From NCBI GenBank assembly GCA_021838785.1, contig JAKCCV010000016.1, positions 22,329 to 86,328 of the forward strand: a stretch of 64,000 bases of DNA, written 5' to 3'. The translations under genes and the position numbers were made by a program. This DNA comes from Acidobacteriota bacterium (GTDB taxonomy: Bacteria > Acidobacteriota > Terriglobia > UBA7540). Every line of letters begins with the position of its first letter. Position 1 is the stretch's first letter. A model generated the notes under the pieces. It did no database searches, was not told where the DNA came from, and saw only the letters and a list, made by a program, of their open reading frames with translations. This document shows positions 1 to 7,939 of the stretch, in pieces.

Positions 1-608
1 GCGGCGCGCTGATGCATCCACGTGATGAAGCACCGCTCAAACTGGGCGCACTTTTGACCGGTACAGGTTTCGCGGCGCGCGTCCAGTCGGCTCCACAGTT
101 CGTTCTGGTCCGGCAAGCCCGCCAACTCCGCCCGGTCGCCGCTTTCAGTTTTGGCTTCCCACTCGCGGATTTGGGCATAAAGATTGATTTCCTCGACGCC
201 CTGGAGCGCGGGCTGCTTCTCCACATCGTAGAGTTTTTGCCGGCAAAGATAATTCTGCCGCCCTTTCATCAACGTCACCCGCAATTGCGGGAAAAGTTTT
301 TTGAGGAAAGGAATGTCCTTGAAGAAAAGCTGCTCTTGAAGGTTCTTGGTGCCGGTCGAGACCACCACGCGCTGGCCGCTGCGGATGATGGGCACGAGAT
401 AAGCGAGGGTCTTCCCTGTTCCCGTCCCCGCCTCAATGATGAGGTGCCGCCCGTCCGCCAGCGAGCTCTCCACGCTTTCCGCCATCTCCAACTGCGCGGG
501 ACGAAACTCGTACTTCGGATGGTGACGGGCCAACCATCCCCCGGCCCCGAAAATTTGCTCGAGCGAGCTCGGCTGCGCTCGGCTTGCTTTTTTGCTGCTT
601 ACGGGCAT
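1..608 (-). CDS. DinG/XPD-family ATP-dependent DNA helicase, N-terminal part
   Basis: Reading the minus strand from ATG at 608 gives an open frame of about 202 codons that leaves the window at base 1, so only the N-terminus is present. Residues about 54-66 hold a Walker A motif of the form EAGTGTGKT. It is followed by STGTKNLQEQL (helicase motif Ia region) and KGRQNYLC, the first cysteine of the iron-sulfur domain typical of DinG/YoaA/XPD helicases; two further cysteines occur in the segment TCTGQKC. The family unwinds 5' overhang or forked DNA in repair. The gene is divergent from der, with 77 bases between the starts. The start is the first in-frame ATG. Assignment to DinG rather than YoaA cannot be settled from this part. 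Confidence 0.85.
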   Translation of the reverse strand, partial: MPVSSKKASRAQPSSLEQIFGAGGWLARHHPKYEFRPAQLEMAESVESSLADGRHLIIEAGTGTGKTLAYLVPIIRSGQRVVVSTGTKNLQEQLFFKDIPFLKKLFPQLRVTLMKGRQNYLCRQKLYDVEKQPALQGVEEINLYAQIREWEAKTESGDRAELAGLPDQNELWSRLDARRETCTGQKCAQFERCFITWMHQRA

Positions 609-685
609 GAAATGCGGCCTTTCGAGCCTACCCTTCGACCCAGCTCTCAGCATAGCACAGCCCTCCCTGTTAAGATGGTAAGCGT

Positions 686-2104
686 ATGGCTGCCATTTCT
701 TCATCGGCCCGCGTGCCGCGCATCGCCATCGTCGGTCGTCCGAACGTCGGCAAATCCACCCTTTTCAACCGCCTGGCAGGACGGCGAAAGGCCTTGGTGG
801 GCAATGAACCCGGCATAACCCGCGATCGCCTCTATGGCTCGGCGGAGTGGTTGGGCAGACGCTTTGAAGTGGTGGATACCGGCGGGATGATTCCGGGCGA
901 AAGCGAACTTCTTGCGAGTGGTATTTTTCGCCATGCGTGGAAAGCCATTGAGGAGTCGGCGGCGGTCGTCTTGGTCGTGGACGGGCGCGAAGGCCTGGTT
1001 CCCCTGGATGAAGAACTGGGCGACCGCCTGCGGCGCGCCGGCAAGCCGTTGGCCTTGGCCGTCAATAAACTGGACACGCCCGCTCACGCGGCGCTCGTCG
1101 GCGACTTCACGCAGTTGGGTATTGGCGATACTTTTCCCGTTTCCGCCGAGCACGGCTTGGGCGTAGATGCTCTGCTGGACTGGCTGGTCGCGCAACTCGG
1201 CAACGCTGCCGATACGCGGGAATCTCGCAACGAGGCCGCAGCGAGGTTCGGCCCGGATGCGCCGGAACGTTCTCGGGCCGTCTCCGTCGAACCAAGCGGC
1301 ATGCCCCCAACCATCCACTTGGCCATCATCGGACGGCCGAATGTTGGCAAATCCACGTTGCTCAATCGCTTGGTCGGCGAGGATCGCTCGCTGGTCACTC
1401 CCATTGCCGGCACCACGCGCGATGCCGTAGATGCTGAAGTTGAGCGCGACGGTCGCCGCTTTCAATTTATTGACACGGCCGGCATTCGCCGCAAGGGTAA
1501 AACCACACTTCGGGCGGAAAAACTCAGCGTCCTTCAGGCACGGCGGCGTCTCGAGCACGCCGATCTGGCGCTGGTCGTGCTGGATGCGACCGAAGGCGTC
1601 ACGGCGCTCGATAGCCACATCGCGGGTTACGCCCACCAGAGTGGTCGTTCCGCGATTTTGGTCGTCAACAAGTGGGATGTCGCGGCCCAAGGCACCACGG
1701 CCGCCGAGTTCACGACGGCGATTCGCCGGCGCATGAAGTTTCTTGATTATGCGCCGATTGTTTTTCTCTCCGCCCTTCACGGCCGCCGTCTTGACCGGCT
1801 TTGGCAGAAGATTGACGAAGTCGCTCAGGCGCGCTGGAAGCGCATTCCGACGGCGCGCATGAATGCTTTTCTCAAGACCCTGCGGTTGGATCGCGTGTCT
1901 TCACCACGCCCCCTGCGACTTTACTATCTCACGCAGGCCGGCGTGGCCCCGCCGACCTTTGTCGCCTTCACTCACGGCGAGCCTCGGCTTTACTTCTCCG
2001 TCGAGCGTTTCTTGGAAAACCAGATTCGAGCCGGATTTGACTTCCCCGGCACGCCCCTCGTTATCAAATGCCGGTCTCGCCAGACGGCGAAATCGGCCGA
2101 CTAG
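686..2104 (+). CDS. der: Ribosome assembly GTPase Der (EngA)
   Basis: A 472-residue protein with two tandem GTPase domains, the signature of Der. Each begins with the P-loop GRPNVGKST (residues about 17-25 and 219-227) and carries a DTAG/DTGG switch II; NKLD and NKWD specificity motifs follow. The linker between the domains is acidic and the C-terminal KH-like domain ends about residue 460. Der helps mature the 50S subunit in the cytoplasm. Length is normal for the family. The ATG at 686 lies 27 codons before the first P-loop strand; no strong Shine-Dalgarno is visible. The next gene on the same strand starts 188 bases downstream. Confidence 0.96.
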   Translation: MAAISSSARVPRIAIVGRPNVGKSTLFNRLAGRRKALVGNEPGITRDRLYGSAEWLGRRFEVVDTGGMIPGESELLASGIFRHAWKAIEESAAVVLVVDGREGLVPLDEELGDRLRRAGKPLALAVNKLDTPAHAALVGDFTQLGIGDTFPVSAEHGLGVDALLDWLVAQLGNAADTRESRNEAAARFGPDAPERSRAVSVEPSGMPPTIHLAIIGRPNVGKSTLLNRLVGEDRSLVTPIAGTTRDAVDAEVERDGRRFQFIDTAGIRRKGKTTLRAEKLSVLQARRRLEHADLALVVLDATEGVTALDSHIAGYAHQSGRSAILVVNKWDVAAQGTTAAEFTTAIRRRMKFLDYAPIVFLSALHGRRLDRLWQKIDEVAQARWKRIPTARMNAFLKTLRLDRVSSPRPLRLYYLTQAGVAPPTFVAFTHGEPRLYFSVERFLENQIRAGFDFPGTPLVIKCRSRQTAKSAD

Positions 2105-2292
2105 ATGGAATGACGCGAGAAACTTTTCGCCCACCCGAAGCCGAACTCGGCTCCCGCTGTCGGCTCGGATGAACCGGCATGGTCTGGCAAGCGCCTCACC
2201 CGGCGTGATATAGTCAAGCAAGAAGGTAGGAACTGAGCCTTTATATGCGCGGTCCATCGCTTGCGATCGTCCCGCAGAAGGGAGCCGAACTT

Positions 2293-3336
2293 ATGGCGTG
2301 GGAAATGCTTTCCCTCCGGATTGTTTTTGTTCTCGCCCTCATTTTCGCTTCATATCACCTCCGTCCAGATGGCGTGTCGCCGCTTGCCTCCATTCTGATT
2401 GGAGCCGGACTCGGCATCGGCTTTGTAGTGGTGGAGATCCGTTTGGAAAAAGCCAGCCTAACGCGGTTGCTGGGCGCGACCTTCGGCACCATCCTTGGCA
2501 TCCTGGCTGCCTTGATGATCGGCCACCTGTTGAGCCTAACGGCCATCGAAAAACACGCTCAATCGTTTTTTCAAGTCACGCTGCTGCTGCTGATGGCTTA
2601 CATTGGCATGGTGGTGGGGGCGCATAAAGGCGAGATGCTGAATCTGGCGGCCATGGGCGGACTGTTTAGCGCCGAGCGGCAGCCTCGCAAAAGCTGCAAA
2701 ATTCTGGACACCAGCGTCATCATTGACGGCCGCATTGCCGACGTGTGCGAAACCGGCTTCGTGGATGGTACGCTGATTATTCCGCAATTCGTTTTGCGTG
2801 AGCTGCAACTGGTGGCCGACTCGGCCGACCCGCTCAAGCGCAACCGGGGCCGGCGCGGCTTGGACGTTCTGCAGCGAATCCAAAAGATGGCCACCGCGCA
2901 AGTGCAAATCGTCGAGGACGATTTTCCCGCCATCCGCGAAGTGGACATGAAGCTGATTGAACTGGCCAAACGCTATGAAGGCAAGATTGTCACCAATGAT
3001 TTCAATCTTAACAAGGTGGCTCAGCTTCAGCGCGTGCCGGTGCTCAACATCAACGATTTGGCCAATTCCCTTAAACCGGTTGTCTTGCCGGGTGAGGTGA
3101 TGCGGGTCTTCATTCTCAAAGAGGGTAAAGAATACAACCAAGGCGTGGCCTATCTGGACGACGGAACCATGGTCGTGGTGGACAATGCCCGCAAAATGAT
3201 CTCGAAGACAGTTGATATTTCGGTGACCAGCGTGCTCCAAACCGCCGCCGGCAAAATGATCTTCGGCAAATATGAAGACCGCCCGCGCTCGGAGCGCTCC
3301 GAAGCGCCGCAGCCCGCAAACCCCGTCTCGTCGTGA
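2293..3336 (+). CDS. PIN/TRAM domain membrane protein (YacL-like)
   Basis: The N-terminal 115 residues form about four hydrophobic helices. A PIN nuclease fold follows, starting at ILDTSVIIDGRI with acidic residues spaced as in the family (DTS, later ELQ and VTNDFNL), and a C-terminal TRAM-like RNA-binding segment precedes a proline/serine tail. The architecture matches Bacillus YacL, a membrane-anchored putative RNase. I chose ATG 2293 because AGAAGGGAG lies just upstream with normal spacing; an upstream ATG at 2245 would add 16 residues. The order PIN/TRAM-ispD-ispF is the conserved yacL-ispD-ispF neighbourhood of Firmicutes. The cellular RNA target is not known. Confidence 0.88.
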   Translation: MAWEMLSLRIVFVLALIFASYHLRPDGVSPLASILIGAGLGIGFVVVEIRLEKASLTRLLGATFGTILGILAALMIGHLLSLTAIEKHAQSFFQVTLLLLMAYIGMVVGAHKGEMLNLAAMGGLFSAERQPRKSCKILDTSVIIDGRIADVCETGFVDGTLIIPQFVLRELQLVADSADPLKRNRGRRGLDVLQRIQKMATAQVQIVEDDFPAIREVDMKLIELAKRYEGKIVTNDFNLNKVAQLQRVPVLNINDLANSLKPVVLPGEVMRVFILKEGKEYNQGVAYLDDGTMVVVDNARKMISKTVDISVTSVLQTAAGKMIFGKYEDRPRSERSEAPQPANPVSS

Positions 3337-3380
3337 TGGGGTTGGTCTCCGTCGCCGTGGTTTATCCGCATGGTCTCGCC

Positions 3381-4094
3381 ATGAAGACGATCGCCATCAT
3401 TCCAGCGGCCGGGGCGGGGGTCCGTATGGGCCTCGAAACCCCCAAGCAATTCTTAGCCCTGGAGGGCGTTCCCATCATCCTCCACACCGTGCGCAAGTTT
3501 GCCGCCTCCGAGGTGGTGGATGGAATACTGCTCGGCCTTCGGCCCGCCGATCTCGAGCGCGCCCGCCAAGAGCTGGAGCGCGAGCGTTTGGCGAAGCCCG
3601 TCTCTTTAGTGCCCGGCGGAGCGTCGCGGCAGGAAACCGTCGCCCTCGCTTTGGCTCAAGCGCCGGCGACCGCCGAATGGGTGATCGTTCACGATGCCGT
3701 CCGCCCCTTTGTGACGCTCGAGCAGATTCGCCAGGTCTTAGCGGCGGCCCGCGAGACCGGAGCTGCCATCCTGGGTATTCCGAGCGTGGACACGGTGAAG
3801 CAGGTGGAGCGCCAGATCGTTGTTGGAACCATTCCCCGTGAGCGCATTGTGTTGGCGCAAACGCCGCAAGCCTTTCGGTACGCGCTGCTGAAGGAAGCGG
3901 TGGCCCGCGCCGCCCAAGACGGTTTTATTGCCTCGGATGAGTCGAGCTTGGTGGAGCGGCTGGGCCATGAAGTGGCGGTGCTCATGGGATCGGAACGAAA
4001 CATCAAGATTACGAAACCCGCCGACCTGCCCCTGGCGCGACTTTACATCGCCCAGGAGCGCGAACAAGGCGAGCACGCCGTGACGCCTTCCTGA
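3381..4094 (+). CDS. ispD: 2-C-methyl-D-erythritol 4-phosphate cytidylyltransferase
   Basis: Third step of the MEP isoprenoid pathway, joining MEP with CTP to give CDP-ME. The nucleotide-binding signature IIPAAGAGVRMG and KQF follow the ATG at 3381, and VHDAVRPFV (metal and CTP site) and the TPQAF segment are intact. The length of 237 residues is typical. An in-frame ATG at 3333 would overlap the upstream PIN gene by four bases but adds 16 residues with no family similarity, so 3381 is preferred. The stop overlaps an ATG (TGATG at 4092-4096) in the frame of ispF, suggesting coupled expression. Confidence 0.95.
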   Translation: MKTIAIIPAAGAGVRMGLETPKQFLALEGVPIILHTVRKFAASEVVDGILLGLRPADLERARQELERERLAKPVSLVPGGASRQETVALALAQAPATAEWVIVHDAVRPFVTLEQIRQVLAAARETGAAILGIPSVDTVKQVERQIVVGTIPRERIVLAQTPQAFRYALLKEAVARAAQDGFIASDESSLVERLGHEVAVLMGSERNIKITKPADLPLARLYIAQEREQGEHAVTPS

Positions 4095-4213
4095 TGTCTT
4101 CAGGAGCCTGTGTTTTGACGCATCGAAAAGAACAAGGGCTTCGCAAGCCGGGCGACAAGACCTTCGTCGCGCGGAGCAATCCGGCGGCCGCGCGGGTTGG
4201 TTCGGGGGTTCCG

Positions 4214-4717
4214 ATGGCCTCGAAGCTCAGCCCCACCTTCCCGCTGCGCATTGGCTTTGGGAACGACTTGCATCGCCTGGTCAGTGGCCGCAAGCTGATT
4301 CTAGGCGGCGCGTGGATTCCTTTTGCCCGAGGGCCGCTCGGCCACTCGGACGGCGACGCGCTCATCCATGCCGTTTGCGACGCTTTGCTCGGCGCCGCGG
4401 CTCTGGGGGATATTGGCCGGCATTTTCCCGACCGCGCGCCGCACTGGAAAAATGCGTCCAGTCTGAGGTTTCTGTACCGCGTTCGCGCCCTTTTGGCGCA
4501 GGACGGTTACGCCGTGCTCAACCTTGACGCCACGATTGAAATCGAACGCCCCAAACTGGCCCCTTACATCCCGCGCATGAGAAGAAATCTGGCCGCCGCT
4601 TTGGGCATCAACCTATCCCAAGTCAGCGTCAAGGCCAAAACCGGCGAAGGCATCGGCGGCGTGGGGCGCGGAGAAGCCATCCGCACCTCAGCCATTGCTC
4701 TCCTATATAAACCTTAG
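4214..4717 (+). CDS. ispF: 2-C-methyl-D-erythritol 2,4-cyclodiphosphate synthase
   Basis: Converts CDP-ME 2-phosphate to the cyclic diphosphate in the MEP pathway, acting as a zinc-dependent trimer. The metal ligands are visible in the GNDLHRL motif near the N-terminus, followed by LGHSDGDALIHA, LGAAALGDIGRHFPD and the C-terminal KAKTGEGIG segment. From ATG 4214 the protein has 167 residues, the usual size. The frame is open back to ATG 4094, overlapping the ispD stop, which would add 40 residues rich in Arg/Lys with no family match; translation could still initiate there through coupling. The start is the one uncertain point. Confidence 0.94.
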   Translation: MASKLSPTFPLRIGFGNDLHRLVSGRKLILGGAWIPFARGPLGHSDGDALIHAVCDALLGAAALGDIGRHFPDRAPHWKNASSLRFLYRVRALLAQDGYAVLNLDATIEIERPKLAPYIPRMRRNLAAALGINLSQVSVKAKTGEGIGGVGRGEAIRTSAIALLYKP

Positions 4718-4775
4718 AGAAACAACCGACGCCATTCCGCGCCCGCCCATGTCTTCCCAACCGGCCAGGCTTCGC

Positions 4776-5243
4776 TTACCGCCGCGAACCGGTAATTGGA
4801 ATGCGGAGAGAAACCGGCGCGGATTTCCCGCTCTTAGCTGTCGCCGATTCCACGCCTTTCGGGATTTGAAATGCGTATTCCGAGCTCGATCCGGCAAGGT
4901 AAAGCGCCCGAACCACGCTCGTGTTCCCATAGCGCGAAATCACCAAGGTGCTCCCCGCGTGCCTCAACGAGCTCTCGGGAACCTCTTCGACGGCGGAGAC
5001 GGTCATGCTACGTGACAGCGCGCGCACATTGCTGATGGTCATGTAAGCTGCATTTTCCGTTGCCCGCGCTAAGCTGAAGCTGTATGTGCCCTTCGGCAGA
5101 TTGTGCTTGCCCCAATGTGTTTCGCTCAGCAGTGTAAATTGCCCTTTGGCGATGGTAGTCTGAGCTTTGGCTGGGGCTATTGCCAAGCACATCCATGCAA
5201 GGCTGACCAAAACAGCAGTTGCAAATATCCGATATGGTTTCAT
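4776..5243 (-). CDS. Small secreted protein of unknown function
   Basis: A 155-residue protein with a clear Sec signal peptide: MKPYR, a hydrophobic stretch, and an AKAQ-type cleavage site near residue 28. The mature part is predicted mostly beta and contains HWGKHNLPKGTYSFSL. Short exported proteins of this kind, with a wGk..LP.GtY motif, are multi-copy in acidobacterial genomes, by my recollection, but have no assigned role. AAGGAGAACGT directly precedes the ATG on the minus strand. It is convergent with ispF (58 bases between stops) and divergent from the winged-helix regulator at 5.5 kb. Confidence 0.75.
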   Translation of the reverse strand: MKPYRIFATAVLVSLAWMCLAIAPAKAQTTIAKGQFTLLSETHWGKHNLPKGTYSFSLARATENAAYMTISNVRALSRSMTVSAVEEVPESSLRHAGSTLVISRYGNTSVVRALYLAGSSSEYAFQIPKGVESATAKSGKSAPVSLRIPITGSRR

Positions 5244-5482
5244 ACGTTCTCCTTTTCGTTGTTGAATGTTCCACCCTGCTCGAGGCCCTCAGTAGGCCCC
5301 TCGCGTTGGGCATAGCTTCGGCGCTATCTGTGGGTCAGTCAATCCACCAACGGGCAAGTTATCGGAGAGCATCAGGAAAGCGCATAACTCATTGAGCTGC
5401 CATAAGAAATCTCGACAGATGAGCGGCGCGCGACGCTTAGTTTCCCTTTCCACAAGGCTTGAAACCTCGCACGGTAATTCCC

Positions 5483-5511
5483 TTGACTCCGCATCTTAGG
5501 TACCCCAGAAT
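5483..5511 (+). promoter_or_regulatory. Putative sigma-70 promoter for the winged-helix/PD40 gene
   Basis: TTGACT at 5483-5488 and CAGAAT at 5506-5511 are separated by 17 bases, and transcription would start about 5518, ahead of the Shine-Dalgarno AGGGGGG at 5537-5543 and the TTG start at 5548. The rest of the 304-base gap from 5244 to 5547 holds no gene I can support. Confidence 0.45.
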
Positions 5512-5547
5512 GAAATCAACGGGTGGATTTGATTTTAGGGGGGACTT

Positions 5548-7809
5548 TTGGCCAATGAGCCGCCGGGCGCACAATGCCTCCGGTTCGGGGTTTTTGAGTT
5601 GGATGTGCCGTCGGGGGAGCTGCGCAAAGATGGGCGGCTGGTCAATCTGGCGCCGCAACCCTTTCGGATTTTGGCGCTGTTAGCCGTGCGGCCAGGCGAA
5701 CTCGTCACCCGCGAGGAGATCCGGCTCCAGGTTTGGGGCAACGACACCTTTGTAGATTTTGATAAGGGCCTGAATTTTGCCATCAAGCGCATTCGAGAAG
5801 CCCTCGGTGATGATGCCAATTCACCCCGCTATATCCAAACCCTCCCTCGGCGAGGCTATCGGTTCCTCCCTCCAGTGAGCTTCGCGGGCATCGGTGCGAC
5901 GCCTTCTGGTGAATCAGGTGACCATCAGAATGACCTACCGCAGCAAGCCAAACCCTCCGGCGAGCCCGCGGACCCGTCGCCGCTAGCATCCGTCGAAAAC
6001 CGCCTGGCCGACGCACCGCGCCAGCAGACGGCGGAAGGGACAAGTCCCGAGGGCAACACCAGCATCCGGGCGCACCATCACTTGTCGTGGGCCCTTGCCG
6101 CAGTCACCTTGGCGCTTGTGGCGGTTGTGGCATTCCTCCTCATTCGCGCGCGCCGGCCGCCACCCGACCCAACCCTCATTGAGTTCCAAATCCAGCCGCC
6201 GGCAGCCGCTTGCTTTGGTGGGTTTGCTCTATCGCCCAATGGCTCACAATTGGCTTTTGTCGGCGTGAGGCCGCCACAGGGTGCGCGTCAGCTTTGGGTC
6301 CGCTCGCTGAGCGACCCTGTTGCCAAGCCGCTTCCCGGAACTGAGGGCGCTTCTTCGCCCTTTTGGTCGCCGGATGGCCGCTACGTTGCCTTTTATGCTC
6401 ACCAAAACTTATTCAAGATTGACGCGAGAGGCAGCTCAGCCGAGAGAATCTGCGCGGCGTCGGCCCTTCCCGGTTACAGGTCGGGAAGTTGGAATCATGA
6501 AGGGATCATCCTGTTCTCGCAAAGCCTCGACGGAGGATTGTTTCGGGTTTCCGCGGCGGGCGGGATCCCCACCCTCCTGGCGACGCTCGGTCGGCCGGAA
6601 GGGGTGATGCAGAATATGGTTTCGCAGTTCCTCCCAGACGGTCGCCGTTTCCTCTTTTACACGGCGGGAGCGGCGCCCGACGGGATGCATCCGGTGAACG
6701 TCGCTTCACTCGACACGCTGGTGACGCGGTCGCTGCTCATGGCGAACTCCAGGCCGCTCTACGCTGCGCCAGGCTACTTGCTTTTCCTGCGGGGAACAGA
6801 CCTGATGGCCCAACCCTTTAGCCTCAAGCGGGAAGCGCTCAGCGGCCGGGCCGCACTGATTGCTCGAAAAGTGACGGCCTTTTCGGTCTCCGAAACCGAG
6901 ACGCTGGCCTATAGCGCGGCGCACCTGCCGCAAACTCGGCTCACGTGGTTTGACCGTAGCGGAAGGAAACTGGGGAATGTTGGGGCGCCTGGCTTTTACA
7001 CGAACCCGGCGTTGTCGCCAGACGGCCGACACCTTGCGGTCTCGGTCGGTAGCCCGGGGAAGCGAGGCATTTGGGTTTTTGACCTTCGGCGCGGCACCGA
7101 GTCCCGCCTGACCTTCAATCCGGCCGACAATACCAATCCCACATGGTCCGCCGATGGGCAGCACATCCTATTCACCTCCGCGCGCGACGGTCAACGAGAT
7201 ATCTTTGAGAAGGCATCGAACGGCCTCGGTGGCGCGCAGCCGGTGTTCCAATCGAAGGGTCAGGCAAAGGGAGTGGATAGTTGGTCGAGCGACGGACGTT
7301 ATGTGATTTATGACCTTTCCATCACTCCCTCGGCACTTTGGGCTTTGCCGCTATTCGGCGTCAAAAAACCGTTTCCCTTCGTTCAAGGGGCCTACGATGC
7401 CAAGCAGGCTGCCTTCTCTCCCAATGGACGTTATGTTGCCTACCGGTCCGATGAAACGGGGAAGCAGGAAATTTACGTGCGCACGTTCCCGCAGCCTTCG
7501 GGCAAATGGCAGATTTCGGTGGATGGCGGAACAGACCCGGCTTGGCAGGCCGATGGCAAAGAACTGTTTTACCTCGATGGAAACAAGATGATGGCCGTGG
7601 ACGTGGACACAAGCTCCGCCACGTTCCATGTCGGCGCGCCCAAACTGCTCTTCACGACGCAACTTGAAGCGAACTCAAACGACTTCAGGGATCGGTACGT
7701 GGTGAGCCCGAGCGGGCGGCGATTCCTGATGGTCACCCCGGCCGTCAAGTCCGCCGCCAAGCCTTTACCCATCACCGTAATCATCAACTGGCCGGCGCTG
7801 CTGAAATGA
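5548..7809 (+). CDS. Winged-helix DNA-binding / TM / PD40 beta-propeller regulator
   Basis: A 753-residue fusion protein. Residues about 10-105 form an OmpR/PhoB-type winged helix (FGVFELDVPSGELRKDG at the start; LPRRGYRFLPPV at the end). A charged linker leads to one transmembrane helix (LSWALAAVTLALVAVVAFLL, about residues 175-195), and the remaining 550 residues contain TolB-like PD40/WD40 repeats (SPDGRY, SADGQHILFTS, SPNGRYVAY). This CadC-like topology, DNA-binding inside and propeller outside, is very frequent in Acidobacteriota. The start is TTG at 5548, placed by AGGGGGG five bases upstream. The ligand and target genes are unknown. Confidence 0.85.
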   Translation: MANEPPGAQCLRFGVFELDVPSGELRKDGRLVNLAPQPFRILALLAVRPGELVTREEIRLQVWGNDTFVDFDKGLNFAIKRIREALGDDANSPRYIQTLPRRGYRFLPPVSFAGIGATPSGESGDHQNDLPQQAKPSGEPADPSPLASVENRLADAPRQQTAEGTSPEGNTSIRAHHHLSWALAAVTLALVAVVAFLLIRARRPPPDPTLIEFQIQPPAAACFGGFALSPNGSQLAFVGVRPPQGARQLWVRSLSDPVAKPLPGTEGASSPFWSPDGRYVAFYAHQNLFKIDARGSSAERICAASALPGYRSGSWNHEGIILFSQSLDGGLFRVSAAGGIPTLLATLGRPEGVMQNMVSQFLPDGRRFLFYTAGAAPDGMHPVNVASLDTLVTRSLLMANSRPLYAAPGYLLFLRGTDLMAQPFSLKREALSGRAALIARKVTAFSVSETETLAYSAAHLPQTRLTWFDRSGRKLGNVGAPGFYTNPALSPDGRHLAVSVGSPGKRGIWVFDLRRGTESRLTFNPADNTNPTWSADGQHILFTSARDGQRDIFEKASNGLGGAQPVFQSKGQAKGVDSWSSDGRYVIYDLSITPSALWALPLFGVKKPFPFVQGAYDAKQAAFSPNGRYVAYRSDETGKQEIYVRTFPQPSGKWQISVDGGTDPAWQADGKELFYLDGNKMMAVDVDTSSATFHVGAPKLLFTTQLEANSNDFRDRYVVSPSGRRFLMVTPAVKSAAKPLPITVIINWPALLK

Positions 7810-7939
7810 GGCCAGTGAAAGATGCCGGCTCGGCGGACTGGGGTGCGATGCATAGCCAGCGCCGGGCGCCATGAGAACTTGTGCCCCACCTCTGACGGAA
7901 CTTGCTAACCCGAGTGCCTTGGCGCTAATCTAAATAAGT

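Noticed and set aside
12..818. 268-codon plus-strand frame at the left edge
   Set aside because: The minus strand of this stretch encodes an obvious DinG-type helicase N-terminus, and the frame also overlaps der.
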